From Eriocheir sinensis (taxonomy: Eukaryota; Arthropoda; Malacostraca; Decapoda; Varunidae): a stretch of DNA of 64,000 nt. How positions within the stretch are numbered: the first letter of the stretch is position 1; each line of letters begins with the position of its first letter. The position numbers and the translations under genes were made by a program. Under the pieces are notes generated by a model, which did not search any database, had not been told where the DNA came from, and saw nothing but the letters and a program-made list of their open reading frames with translations. The stretch covers positions 355,001-419,000 of the forward strand of contig NW_026111624.1 of assembly GCF_024679095.1 (NCBI RefSeq), read 5' to 3'. This document shows, piece by piece, positions 41,584 through 56,788 of this stretch.

Positions 41584-42419
41584 CACTCCGAAAGTGTACA
41601 CCTCCGCCAAAGATCGTCCTGAAAATTGGTATGGGCATCAACTGTGATGCTATGCATCATATGGAAGCATTTGTTTCGAAATATAATGAAATTCTATTTT
41701 TTAGGAAACTTTGACCTTGGGCGATCTTTTCGAGGTCAAGGTCAAAGGTTAATGTCAAGGCCATACAAGGTGCATCATATGGAAGCATATGTTTCGAAAT
41801 TGGATGATTTTTTTTTTGGAAACTTTGACCTTGGGCGAACTTTTCGAGGTCAAGTTCAAGGTCAATGTCAAGATCATGCAAGGTGCGTCTTTCCATGAAC
41901 TAAAATATGAACTACGTCTGAAGTCTCTACGATGACGAGAACCAAAGTTATGTTCAAAATGACGTTTTGTGCGACCCTGACCTTTGACAAATTTTTTTTT
42001 CTGGATGGACACGAAGCTTCCCTGAAAGCATGTTTCGAAATTTTATGAAATTCATTTTTTGGGGGGGGGAGGGGGAATTTTGACCTTGGGTGAACTTTTC
42101 GAGGTCAAGGTCAAAGGTTAAGGTGAAGGCCATGCAATATGCGTCTTTCCATGAGCTAGAATATGAACCAAGTCTGAAGTCTCTACGATGACGAGAACCG
42201 AAGTTATGGCCAATCTGACGTTTTGTGCGACCTTGACCTTTGACCTTTGACATCAAAAATTTAATGGGTTCTTTTCTGGATGGACACGAAGCTTCCCTGA
42301 AAAATTTGTTGAGATATCCGCAAAATTGTGCACAGGAGACTGTTAACGAACAAACAATTAAATAAACATACTGACCGAAGCGAAAATATAACCTCCTTCC
42401 AAATTCGTTGGCGGAGGTA
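41584..42419 (-). mobile_element. Non-coding repeat element ending in CCTCCGCCAA / TTGGCGGAGG
   Basis: The element begins near GCACTCCGAAAGTGTACACC with CCTCCGCCAA and ends with TTGGCGGAGGT, a short terminal inverted repeat. Inside, a segment TGGAAGCAT.TGTTTCGAAAT followed by an AACTTTGACCTTGGGCGAAC block appears three times (about 41,658, 41,778 and 42,020). A segment from GTCTTTCCATGA to GACACGAAGCTTCCCTGAAA appears twice (41,887-42,025 and 42,141-42,302). The region is full of AGGTCA/TGACCT half-sites. Ends with CCTCCGCCAA plus GGAGGTTAT resemble repeats I remember from other invertebrates. Orientation and class (non-autonomous DNA transposon) are inferred. Confidence 0.7.
41733..42246. 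promoter_or_regulatory. Clustered nuclear-receptor half-sites (AGGTCA)
   Basis: AGGTCA at 41,733-41,738 and 41,739-41,744 with AGGTTA at 41,746-41,751; AGGTCA at 41,847-41,852 and 41,859-41,864; AGGTCA at 42,102-42,107 and 42,108-42,113 with AGGTTA at 42,115-42,120. In reverse, TGACCT at 42,234-42,239 and 42,241-42,246 forms a perfect DR1. TCAAGGTCA matches the FTZ-F1/ERR monomer site, and DR1 suits RXR/USP or HNF4 dimers. The motif matches are direct; any regulatory function is inference. Confidence 0.45.
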
Positions 42420-42560
42420 ACAACAGCAGCAACATCATCAACAACAACAACTACAACTACTACTACTACTACTATTACTACTACTGCTTATACTAACACC
42501 GCTACAGCAATTACTACTACCCTTCCCAACACTACCACTATTACCACCTTAATCACCACC
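42420..42560. repeat. Imperfect (ACA)n/(ACT)n trinucleotides
   Basis: CAA and ACT/ACC triplets following the element end at 42,419. The Thr-rich frame here is a shadow. Confidence 0.85.
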
Positions 42561-43560
42561 ACCTCCTCTTCAGCTCAATACGCTTTACACACGGGAAGAA
42601 AACTTACACCTGCAATTAACCTTTCTTACCACGCGTTAATCATTAATCACCGCCGCTCGTCGGATTCTCTGTCCTCTCTAATGTCTTTCGCGACCCATCC
42701 CTCCGTCCTCCTCCTGCTCTCACTCGTGTGTTATTTCCTCTCTCCCACTCATTACTTTTCCAATGGGAGGGTTTGCCGTGCTTTCTCTTCTAAGATGAGT
42801 ACGACCATTATCATGTTAATCACTGCAAACTTTCACTTCTCTTATTCTTCCATTGTAATCTTTCTGTAAGTTTTCTACCATTCCTTCCTCTCTTCATCTC
42901 ACCTCTTCATTTCTCCACTTTCTTAATCGTGTATTCCTCAGCGTTCTTTGCAATTTGTTCTTTCTTCTGTTGTCCAGGTCATCACTACCCTTACCCTATC
43001 TACTAATACAATACTTTCATCTCCCGATTTTCTCAATCACGTATTTGTCTACTTCTCTCTACTATTTGTCTATTGCAATTAACTTTGTCCTTCCTTCTAC
43101 TGCCAAGGTCACCGCTACCATCATTACTATAACCATTACTGTAATATTTCATCTCTCGACTTTTTCAACTGTGTATTATCGCCACCACTACCCACTAACT
43201 CTCCATCTTTGTCTCTTTCCCTTTCTCTCCCTCCCGTCCACGTCCCTCCATCATCACCAATACCGCCACCACCAACTCTATATAATCTTTTTTTCCCTTT
43301 CCCTTACATTTCTTCCTCCCACCACCATCACTACCACCAGTTTCATTTATCTTTGATACTTCCTTTACTTCTTCCCATCACCACTTCCACCAACCCTCCA
43401 TCTCTCCCTCTTCCTTTCCTCTCTTTTTCTCGAGACACCTTCATGAACTCCTCACCTGTCCTCACTTACTCACGGGACAATCACGGAAACTCTAATATGC
43501 AACACCCGGCGAACTCTCTGATTTCCTTACATCGCCAGACATTCACGAGAGGGAAGTGAA
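42561..43560. other. Pyrimidine-rich DNA, weak ~120 bp repetition
   Basis: Two loosely similar segments (CTTCTGTTGTCCAGGTCATC near 42,965 and CTTCTACTGCCAAGGTCACC near 43,095), each followed by TTTCATCTC and TCAATC or TCAACT. No gene. Confidence 0.45.
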
Positions 43561-45115
43561 CAATATCGATTTTTCTCGGTGATTTTCTTTTATTTCTGGG
43601 CCGGCGATGTTTCAGGAGGTCGCGGTGAGGCCGAGGTGAAGTGTAAAGGCAGTGTGGCCGCTGCAGAGAAGGTTGTGAGTGAAGGAGATAGATAAAGGTG
43701 TGTTGTGCGTGGGCTGAGGCTTCGGCCCGTATTCTCAGACGCTTTCGGCTCTTATAACAAATATCTCTTAAGGACACAAAGGAGATTAAGCTGGTTCTTA
43801 TGATTGTTTTCTTGCATTAAACATAAAACATAAATGCGGCTAAACATGAACGAAAAAATACCAGTCATGTTCAACAATCGAGAAAAAGCCAGTTTTGAGG
43901 AGTCTCTAGAAACAGTAAATGAACATCTGCACATAGGACGACGAACATTAACAAATTTTTCACTCGGACTGGAAACAGAACGATGTATAAGCCTCTGCGA
44001 GTGTTTTCCGAGAACAATGAAACGTACTGAAATGAGGCACCTGACCGCAGTGCTCGGGGCGAAAGGTGTGCAATCAACACGTCGGTCTCTCCGCCGTGAC
44101 ATGTGACAGGAGAGTGAGAAATGCCCGAAGAGTAATGGAGAGACTGGTGCTGTGAATCACTACAGTGGATATGAAAAGCTCCGAAAGTAAAATCATAACA
44201 GACAAAAGTATGCGTCATAATAAAGGCAATTAACAGCAAGATATGGCAATGGTCAGGACACTTGTAGGAGAGAAAACGACACTTGGAAAAAAAAATGAAC
44301 GACTAACTGGAACATACCAGATAAAAAAAAGTGAAAAATAAATAAAGCTTGAAAATATATAATAGAAATACAGAACCTCCTCGTCCATTAAAAACACTCT
44401 TGCAAAATTCAAAAATCCAGCCACGCAAAAAGGATATAGATAAATAAAAAAATACCAACAAGTAGGCAATAAGGGAGTGTGGCAGATGTTAATAATCTCA
44501 AGAACAGGCTTTTAGATTCGAAAAAAGTACCCCCCAAAAAATTATATTACCGGAATTCCTGCATCAGCACAGACGCTCATCTGGGCTGCTACAAGTAAAC
44601 CAAACAAGAACAGCAACATGCTACTGATAAGCAAGTCTAATATTGTTCCTAAGCTTCCAGAACAGCCTCGTATCAGAAACTAAAACCACCCTCCCGAAAC
44701 TTCTTATTCTTTAAACAATATATTCTGATCTTATTCTTCAAAAAGTATCTTCTTATGTTACGTTCTCAAAAAAAAATCTTTTTCAGCCACAGTCTCCGCC
44801 GCCAAGCTGAGTTCTGTCGGTGTTTTCTTCGCTTCTCCTTACCCGGCGAGCACCGCGGCCACGCGCAGCCACGGCGTGTGTGTGCCCCAAACTTACTTCA
44901 TCCTACCTCCCCGCGTCTGAGTCTACGGGAATTATTTACCAGCCGCCAATACATAAGAGATGACTTGAATCTTTCTCCACGCCCGAATACTGACACCGAC
45001 TCAGAAAACCTGAGCGACATTTTCCTACTCTCGCCTTTGATCTCCTTGAAGGTACACACACTGCCGCCGCCGCCTCCTGTGACTTGCGAGGGAACATGAA
45101 CTTTGATTGCTGTTA
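43561..45115. other. Unique-looking intergenic DNA, no gene recognised
   Basis: Composition is balanced and complexity is higher than elsewhere. A 90-codon frame at 43,834-44,106 (MRLNMNEKIPVMFNN...) and a 114-codon frame at 44,755-45,099 show no motif I recognise, and stops are frequent in neighbouring frames. If the window holds any host exon it would be here, but nothing supports one. Confidence 0.4.
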
Positions 45116-45540
45116 TTTTTGCAAGGAAAACCGAGACATGCAGAAACTCAAGACCTTCGGAGAAATAACACTAAGGTCTACGGAAACACAAAACTAACAC
45201 GTACAGAAAAAGCATGACCAATAGATGACACAAAGCCAGGACCCACGTGAAAACAAACACAAAGTCTACAGATAGCAAACCGAGACCTACAGGAAAACAA
45301 CTATACCAAGATCAACAGAAAATCTAACAAGAGCTAAGGAAAAAATAATTACAAAAAAAGACCACAGAAGAAAAAATAACGAAGAGAAATTCTAAAGCAA
45401 GATCTGAAAAAAATGCAAAACGAAAACTGACTAAAAACTAAACCAAGATCTGCAGAAAAGCAAAACAAAGACCGACAGAAAAATTACATACAGAAAAGGA
45501 AAAAAAAACAACGGAAAAAAAACAAGAGACAGCAATATTT
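45116..45540. repeat. Degenerate A-rich minisatellite, ~25-30 bp unit
   Basis: The unit AAACCAAGATCTACAGAAAA recurs with many changes (about 45,170, 45,255, 45,285, 45,312, 45,385, 45,445, 45,465). Confidence 0.6.
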
Positions 45541-46470
45541 GGGTTAAATAAAAGAAAACCGGAGATGCTAAAAACTTCATTAAAGTTTGGTCTATTTAAA
45601 CCACACGTAGTTCGGCATAACCCTTACAATTACTGAGTTAAGCTTAACATTTTTAACACCCAACGCCCAAGAATTATTTACTCTTCCTTAACCTACGCAG
45701 CGACCCCGTACGACTTTGACCTAAACATGAGAATATTCAAAGTCCGACATTTTCAAAGTTTCAAGTTACATTTCCCAACGTCACATAATTATTCTCGACA
45801 CATTTATCAACTATAGAACATGGAACAATTTATGCCGCCCGCCGCCTCGCGCTACTCACAACTTGAACATAAAAAAGTATAAAATGATCCACGTCGCTAT
45901 TTTATCACGACTGACATTACTGAATTAGTATTGATGCCTTTCACGACTAACGCTCGTTTAAGGAATTTGGTCTTCATAATGAGTATTTACTTAAAAACTT
46001 GATCTGGCGACCATTTACAACAAAAAATATTAAAAAGTTACTCGTTATTTCGACATCAAAAAAGCTGACTTGGATATCAAAGAAGCAGACTATTTTATTC
46101 ACGCATTAGGTTATAAGTATCTCCGGCACCTGTACTACACGTGACCTCACCTGACCTCACTTTGTCCACGTAAATCATAATCCTTTCACCTTTCATGGCC
46201 TTACCATACCTGTTCTCTTCTCACCTGGCCCATGCAACTCGGCTTTCTTGCCTTGAATACATCTCTTTTTTCCTGCGACTTGGTTTTATTATACATTTTC
46301 CTCCACCTCTATTTTCCCTCAGCTCACTTTTAACCTGACTGCTGCCTGTCTGAAAATCGCCCACAAGTTCCACCTGTGTCTTCCTCTTGACGACGCACCT
46401 CATGGCATGTCCTCCTGTGAAGTCTGTGCACTGTATACGTCCATCCGTGACCATGTCTGACCTCATGTCT
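45541..46470. other. Intergenic, no gene seen
   Basis: AT-rich, high-complexity DNA with two CACCTGACCTCAC-type repeats near 46,143-46,160. No protein, RNA gene or transposon recognised. Confidence 0.5.
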
Positions 46471-46471
46471 G

Positions 46472-46475
<4 letters not shown>

Positions 46476-46501
<26 letters not shown>
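46476..46501. repeat. (TG)n microsatellite
   Basis: Short TG run touching the 3' end of the SINE2 copy. Confidence 0.95.
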
Positions 46502-46503
<2 letters not shown>

Positions 46504-46800
46504 TTTACATCTCAGCCTATAGCGCCGGTATGCGTTCTTCAGGGGCCTAGCTGGTGGTCGGCCCAAGCCCGCCATGGCACAGGCAATTTTTATAGTGGCT
46601 CATGCTGTCCCCCGGAACTCATTATTGATTCATTTGGACGGTTTCTTCTAGAGTCCGGGTTGATGAGTGGTCTTCAGGACAACATGTGGGTAGTCTTAGG
46701 CCACTCGGCGGTGACTGCAAATTCCCAGGTGGTAGTGTGGGGATTTGAATCGAAGTTGTCCATGGCGTGATGAATGCTGGGCCAGCACGTTAACCCCACC
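46502..46800 (-). mobile_element. tRNA-derived SINE2, copy 2
   Basis: On the minus strand the same order as copy 1: a diverged box B (CGATTCAAATCC near 46,741-46,752), GTCACCGCCGAGTGGCCTAA, CTCTAGAAGAAACCGTCC and CCACTATAAAAATTGCCTGT. The end is CTATAGGCTGAGATGTAAAT. The A tail is replaced by (AC)n. Roughly 80% identical to copy 1 by eye. Confidence 0.85.
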
Positions 46801-46881
46801 CACCCACCCACCCACCCACCCACACACACACACACACACTCACACTCACACTCACACTCACTCACTCACTCACTCACTCAC

Positions 46882-46968
<87 letters not shown>
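46801..46968. repeat. Compound microsatellite (CCCA)n-(CA)n-(CTCA)n-(TC)n-(TG)n
   Basis: A graded series in which each motif differs from the next by one base: CCCA, CA, ACTC, CTCA, TC and finally TG. Confidence 0.95.
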
Positions 46969-46969
<1 letters not shown>

Positions 46970-47171
46970 AGATCACTTTCATCTTCCTTCAATCTCAGCG
47001 CCCCTTTCATCCAATGCCTTCCTCCTTGTCAGCGTCCTTTCTCTATCACTTTTTTTTCGCTGCCTTTGATGCCAGCTTCGTTTTGCTGGATTCATCGTAA
47101 CTTACTCTTCGTTGTTATATTTTTGCATACATGTTTTGAAGAAACCCTTAAAGGCTGTATGTTTGCTTTTT

Positions 47172-47340
47172 TCTATCAGTCTATCTGTCTGTCTGTCTGT
47201 CTGTCTGTCTATCATCTATCTATCTATTTACCTGTCCATCTATTAAACGATCCATCTTTTAAACGGTCTATGTATTTAACTGTCTAACTATATCTATTTG
47301 ACTTTCTATTTAACACTGTGTCTGCCTGTCTGTCTTCAGT
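47172..47340. repeat. (TCTG)n and degenerate TCTA repeats
   Basis: CTGT repeats at 47,183-47,210, then irregular TATC and TATTTAAC units to about 47,335. Confidence 0.85.
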
Positions 47341-47639
47341 CAGTGTGATCAACGTGTTTGTGTGTTTGTCAATAAGTACCAAAAGCGAGCCAAGGAACAC
47401 AAACAACCCGGACTCGAGGTATTGGATATCGATCATTGCCTAGATTTTATAGACAAAGGAGATGAATGTAAATTTCAATAAGAAAAATAAATATTTCCCA
47501 AATATGTAGACCAGTGGGTGGAGTTCAGTGGTTTGCCTTTCCGTGCAAATCGTCATGCTGTGTTCTGCTTCATGTCTGTCCCCAGTCTTCTCTTTTCTTT
47601 CATTGCCTCGGCTTTCCTTCCTCTCTCCTCTCTTGCCTC

Positions 47640-47940
47640 TTTCCCGCACTCCTCCCTTCCTCCTCACCTTCCTTTGGCTCCTAAGTTTCCTCCAACCCCC
47701 TCTCCTCTACCTACCTCTCACACGCCTCCCTTCCTCCTCACCTTCCTTTGGCTCCTAAGTTTCCTCCAACCCCCTCTCCTCTACCTACCTCTCACACGCT
47801 TCCCTTCTTCCTCCTCACCTTCCTTTGGCTCCTAAGTTTCCTCCAACCCCCTCTCCTCTACCTACCTCTCACACGCTTCCCTTCTTCCTCCTCACCTTCC
47901 TTTGGCTCCTAGGTTTCCTCCAACCCCCTCTCCTCTACCT
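47640..47940. repeat. ~70 bp minisatellite, left part of a split array
   Basis: Four units of CTTCCTTTGGCTCCTAAGTT, TCCTCCAACCCCCTCTCC, TCTACCTACCTCTCACACGC and TTCC(T/C)TTC. Unit length alternates around 69-73 bp. The array is cut at CTCTACCT by CR1-B copy 3 and resumes at 48,786. Confidence 0.93.
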
Positions 47941-48785
47941 GGTTGGCTTCATCGGACGAGTCTTTAATAATAAATCGAAAAAAGTAATATAAAAACTGTA
48001 CAATTCGTTGGTTCGACCCCGTCTAGAGTACTGTGTACAGTTTTGGTCTCCCTACTACAGAAAAGACATGAAAAAGTTGGAACGGGTTCAACAAAGAGTA
48101 ACAAAGATGATTCCTCAGTTGAGAAATTTATTATATGAACAAAGGCTTAAAGAAGTAAACTTATTCAGCCTATCAAAACGAAGAATGCGAGGCGATCTAA
48201 TATAAGTGTTTAAAATGTTTAAAGTATTCTGTGATATTAATGCCGAAGATTACTTTACAATTGATCGATCAAATAGAACAAGAAAAAATCACAATTTGAA
48301 GATAAATGGTAAAATATTCTCGTCGCACGAAGCTAAACACTTCTTCTTCAGTCGAGTTGTTAATGTTTGCAACTCTCTACCCTGTGATGTCGTTGATAGT
48401 ACAACAGTTACGGCCTTCAAGAATAGATTAGACAAGTGTTTTGAATCCAACCAGCAATTAAGATATTACTCATTGTCGTAATAACGTTAAGTTCTTTCGA
48501 ATACCGGTGTCCTTGTCCGTTTTTATCGCCCGATTAGTGGTAGCAGTAATGGTAGTTCTTTCCTCTTTCCTACATAATTTCCATGCAGTTTGTCCATGCT
48601 GCATGGTTCTTTTTCCTTTCCTGCCAGCTTTGGCTGGAGGGCTGGGGGGTTGGGGAGGAGCCTTTGCCTTTGCTGTCCTTCATCTTCCACCTTTGATTAG
48701 ATAGTTAGTGTAGCTTGTCACAAACAGCCTCGTAAGGACCAGCAGGTATGCTTTTGTTTGTTCTTCCTTTGTGTTTCTTTGTGTT
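47941..48785 (+). mobile_element. CR1 LINE family B, copy 3 (5'-truncated)
   Basis: Begins in ORF2 at GGTTGGCTTCATCGGACGAG and ends in the family 3' UTR with CTTTGTGTTTCTTTGTGTTC, two copies of the 10 bp family B terminal repeat. It interrupts the ~70 bp minisatellite, so it inserted after the array formed. Confidence 0.93.
47943..48481 (+). pseudogene. CR1-B ORF2 C-terminal fragment
   Basis: Fragments: GFIGRVFNNKSKKVI, then [42 protein letters not shown] followed by a stop where copy 1 has GAA (Glu), and MFKVFCDINAEDYFTIDRSN, HFFFSRVVNVCNSLPCDVVD, FKNRLDKCFESNQQLRYYS, stop at 48,481. It has fewer indels than copy 2. The RT core is absent. Confidence 0.9.
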
Positions 48786-48870
48786 CCTCTCACACTCTTC
48801 CCGTCCTCCTTACCTTCCTTTGGCTCCTAAGTTTCCTCCAACCCCCTCTACCTACCTCTCACAGGCTTCC
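48786..48870. repeat. ~70 bp minisatellite, right part of the split array
   Basis: CTCTCACACTCTTCCCGTCC, then CTTCCTTTGGCTCCTAAGTT, TCCTCCAACCCCCTCTACC and TACCTCTCACAGGC, in register with the left part of the array. Confidence 0.9.
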
Positions 48871-49768
48871 TTTCTTCCTCTTCACCTTCCTGTTCTTCCT
48901 TCAAGTTTCCTTCTATTCCATTCTCATTTAACTTTTCTCTCACAAAATTTTCCTTACTCTCCCTTAAATTTACAAGCGGTCTAATATCATCATTCATCCC
49001 ACTTAGATATGAAAGGTGAATGGGTGTGAAATCCTTCACCAACCAAGACACATACATGTAAACCTACACACATTCATTCACATTGATCCTCTTCTCTGTC
49101 TTTCATCCCTGTTCACCTTCACTTACTCGGCCTACTTATCCACTTTACAACATTAATAATACACAGTTAATCTTCACATTTCTCTTCCTTAAACACGAAC
49201 CCCAATTAAATTAATTTATCCTCAAAAAGCCCACCACCCAGCTACGTCCGTCCTCCCTTCGTCCCTTTCCGCCACCTTTTCCTCCGCCACAGAAGGGCTT
49301 CCAGGTACTCTGTGCCGGTTTTCCCGGACGCTTCCTTCCCTTTCATCAGTTATTTCTAAAGGCAAAAAGAGAGGTTAAAAGCGTCCACATGAGTATTTCT
49401 TTACACTGATGGTCCAGAAACTTTTTCAAACTACCACCAGTCATAAAACTACTCATGGAAATACCCAAAAATTCTACGAAAGTCTTGTTAAATGTATGTG
49501 CTTGGGCGCCAAAAGGCTTCAGAATAAGACCCATGTTCCCGTCGCCTCCTCGCCCAAGTATCGCCGCCAAACATGGACCCGAGTGTAACGACGCAATGGC
49601 TTGAGTATCCCCTTCGCCGGGTGGCGACGGAAGCCCGTTTTCTTTAGTATTTACGTTTTTGTTGTTTCTTGTTGGTTCGTGTTTCAGCTTCAAGTGAGTT
49701 TCGGTCCTGCTTCAATTACCGGGTGAAACTTTTCATCTGTACCCTGCAATATTTACTGTTGTGGGCCT
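48871..49768. other. Intergenic, no gene seen
   Basis: Pyrimidine-rich to about 48,960, then mixed complexity. A minus-strand frame at 49,346-49,693 shows no known motif. Nothing supportable as a gene. Confidence 0.5.
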
Positions 49769-49809
49769 GCCTGCACACACACACACACACACACACACAC
49801 GAGACAGAC

Positions 49810-49848
<39 letters not shown>

Positions 49849-49912
49849 TCATATATATTTTCTTGTTAAAAAATTAGTGACCTGTCACAAACTCTTGGCA
49901 GTATAACGAGAG

Positions 49913-49962
<50 letters not shown>

Positions 49963-49977
49963 TTATATCATGTCATA

Positions 49978-50010
<33 letters not shown>
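49769..50010. repeat. (CA)n-(GA)n, then facing (CA)n and (TG)n
   Basis: CA then GA at 49,769-49,846; CA at 49,915-49,961 and TG at 49,981-50,010 separated by ~20 bp, which are complementary on one strand. Confidence 0.95.
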
Positions 50011-50011
<1 letters not shown>

Positions 50012-50059
50012 CTCGACTAAATATTATTCGTTTCTACCGAACGAGATAAAGGAAAAGAA

Positions 50060-50755
50060 GGAGAACGAGGAGGAGGAGGAGGAGGAGGAGGGGGGGGAGG
50101 GGGAGAAAGATGGAGAAGAGGGAACAAAGGACGCAGAGATGGAGGAAAAAGATTAAATAGGAGGAAAGAAGGAAAGACGGAATGGAATTGGAGGGAAGGA
50201 GGAGGAGAAGGGAAGGAGGGGTGGGGGGAGGGGATGGGAGCGGAAGGGAAATAATTAAATTGCAGGAGATGTAAAGGGGAAAAACAGAAGAAAAAAAGGA
50301 TAGGAGAGGAAGGAAAGAAAAGGAAGGTAAGATAAATGGGAGTGAAGGGGAGAATAGAATGGGGAGGGGAGGGGAGGGAAAGATGAGCAGGAGAGGGAGA
50401 AGGTGGAGAGGAGAAAAAAGGAGGGAAACTTTGATAAGAGGAGAGAGGGGCAGGAGAGAGGGGAGGAAGGTGAGGGGGAGGTGAAAATAAAAATGGAGAG
50501 GGGAGTGGAGGGGAAAAATGGGCAGGAGAGAAAGAAGGAGTGGAGAGAAAAATAAAGAAAGTTGGATGAGGGAAGAATGGGCAGGAGATAACGGTGGAAT
50601 GGGAAAGGGGGAAGGATAAGGATGGTGGAAGGGGGTGGGAAGGGGAGGTAAGGGGAGAGGAGAGGAGGTGAGGAGGAGGAGGAAAGGGAGGGGATTGGAA
50701 GGGAGGGAAGATAAGGGGAGGGGAGGGGAGGGGAGGGGAGGGGAGAGGAGGGTTA
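50060..50755. repeat. ~700 bp polypurine tract
   Basis: G/A-rich with GGGGA units and a recurring GGGCAGGAGA block near 50,448, 50,520 and 50,579. It ends in a run of GGGGA pentamers (50,717-50,745). The 244-codon minus-strand frame is compositional. Confidence 0.85.
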
Positions 50756-50819
50756 TAAGAATGGTCAATAACTGAGAATTGTTTCTGTAATATTTTCAGA
50801 GTGGAAGGTTATATGTTAT

Positions 50820-51160
50820 TATCCGTGTGTGTGGGGGGGGAGGGGGGGGGCAAGAAAACACGGAGTTATTTGAGGAGGAAGGCAGGTGGTTATGGAGGTA
50901 AATAGTAAGGAAAGAAGGGAGAGACGAAAGTAAAGGTGCGGGAGGGTGAAGAGAAACAACTGGAGTGAGAGAGAAGGAAATGGGAGGGTGAGGGGAAGGG
51001 TATGGGACGGTGAGGAGTGAGGGGGAGCGAATAGGAAGGGGAAGGGAACCAGCAAATCTTCCCTGCTAACCTGCCTTTGATTAAAGGAAGGAAGAAAGAA
51101 ATGGGAGGGTGAAGGGTAAAGGGTAAAGAAGAAGGGTTGGTAAGGTGAAATAAAGAAGGA
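50820..51160. repeat. G/A-rich DNA with GGGAGGGTGA units
   Basis: Irregular repeats of GGGAGGGTGA, GGGAAGGGTA and GGTGAGGAGTG. No gene. Confidence 0.6.
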
Positions 51161-51239
51161 ATAGTGAACGAAGAGAATGACTTCTTTGCTTTCAGACTTG
51201 TTAAAGTAAATATGGCTACGAACAACAAAAAACATTAAC

Positions 51240-53530
<2,291 letters not shown>

Positions 53531-53818
53531 TATCTGCACTGACATGCTCAATATGAGACAAGAAAAAAAGGTTCCAGATCAGAGCCACTACGAGTTCTTC
53601 TTCCGTTCAGTTCATCACTATCGACCTTTTCTAAACGCGCGCCTTTACGTTGCATAACATGATTTTTGAGCGTAAAACGTTCAAGCGTCGGTAATGCTCT
53701 CGAGGCACCAAACACTCGCGTTCATCAAAGATTGCATTATCATTATTGTTTTTTTCTCTTTTTTATTTTTTTGTATTGCTGTATAGGCTGCGAGCCAGCG
53801 CAGCTGTCACCTTGAATG

Positions 53819-54027
<209 letters not shown>

Positions 54028-54638
54028 CAATCGCCAATATATTCCTTCCATATTAATTGTGATTTTGTTTGTGTATAGTTGGGTAAATATATTCCTCATT
54101 TCGTTACATTTTCAAGTCTCATAATAATTCTGACGGTGATTAATCTCTTCATCACCTTCAACGCAAAAATGTACTGTTGTTTATGTCACCCGGGAATATA
54201 TTAGTCCAAGTGTGTGAAATAACGGTACTTTTCGGTATCTATAGTTGGAGTATCATTATTTTTCTATTTTGAGTACATTTTCAGTTCTGCCAGTGCATAA
54301 TCTCTTCATCCTCGTCCATGCAAACTTTACCGCTGCTTGTGCCAACCGCGAATATTTTCTCAACGTGTGTATATAAATAGGATTGTTGTTGATCTGTGTT
54401 TAGCGTCCCACGCTCACGTTTTACGCTGAAGAACATTTTTCAGCAACATAATTCTGGTGCTGCTTCATCTGTTTGTCGCCTTCCACGCAGACACCGCGAG
54501 TGATGTGTGTGCAGCCCACAAACACACACACACACGAGTCCCCCCTCCACGCAGCTCCCCCAGGTCCCGTGCTCTTTGACACCTTATTCTGGCGTCATTT
54601 GCATAATGGTAATACTAATAATTGTTTAGGGCTTCTTA

Positions 54639-54639
<1 letters not shown>
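54028..54639. other. AT-rich DNA with a decayed ~125 bp repeat
   Basis: The segment ATTTTCA.GT..., TAAT.TCTCTTCATC and CC.C.CATGCAAA, followed by a TATTTTCTCAACGTGTG-like block, appears at about 54,108, 54,280 and, weakly, 54,430. No gene. Confidence 0.55.

Positions 54640-54682
<43 letters not shown>
54640..54682. repeat. (TG)n microsatellite
   Basis: Pure TG of about 42 bp. Confidence 0.96.
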
Positions 54683-54689
<7 letters not shown>

Positions 54690-54946
54690 TCTAATTGTTT
54701 TTTTTTCTACGTTTTGGATATTCTGTTTAGCACGCCTTATCCTTCTTTCTTTTGTTCATATTTGTATCATCATTATCTCTGTCACTATCGCTGAATGTGA
54801 ATGGAGTGTTATTATTATCTTTCCTTGACTTTCGTCTCATTATTATTACTACTCCGCGTGTTACAGTCATCGCCGAGATTACCCACACGCTGTCCTGACG
54901 ACCACCTCGACACTCTCTGAAGAGGATTAAGTGGAGCTCGGGCGGT

Positions 54947-56458
<1,512 letters not shown>

Positions 56459-56484
56459 GGAGGAGGAGGAGGAGGAGGAGGAGG
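56459..56484. repeat. (GGA)n microsatellite at the 3' end of CR1-B
   Basis: GGA repeats adjoining the family B terminal repeats. On the element's strand this reads (TCC)n. Confidence 0.95.
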
Positions 56485-56788
56485 AACACAAAGGAACACA
56501 AAGTAAGAACAAACAACAGCAGACCTGCTGGTCCTTACGAGGTTGTTTGTGACAAGCTACACTAACTATCTAATCAAAGGTGGAAGATGAAGGACAGCAA
56601 AGGCGAAGGCTCCTCCCCACCCCCCCATCCCTCCAGCCAAAGCTGGCAGGAAAGGAAAAAGAACCATGCAGCATGGAAAAACTGCATGGAATTTATGTAG
56701 GAAAAAGGAAAGAACTACCATTACTGCTACCACTAACCGGGCGATAAAAGCGGACAAGGACACCAGTATTCGAAAGAACTTAACGTTA

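Noticed and set aside
43834..44106. 90-codon plus-strand frame as a possible host exon
   Set aside because: No known motif, no splice or promoter context that I can defend, and an overlapping minus-strand frame of similar length.
44755..45099. 114-codon plus-strand frame as a possible exon
   Set aside because: Not recognised, starts in AT-rich DNA and has no conserved block.
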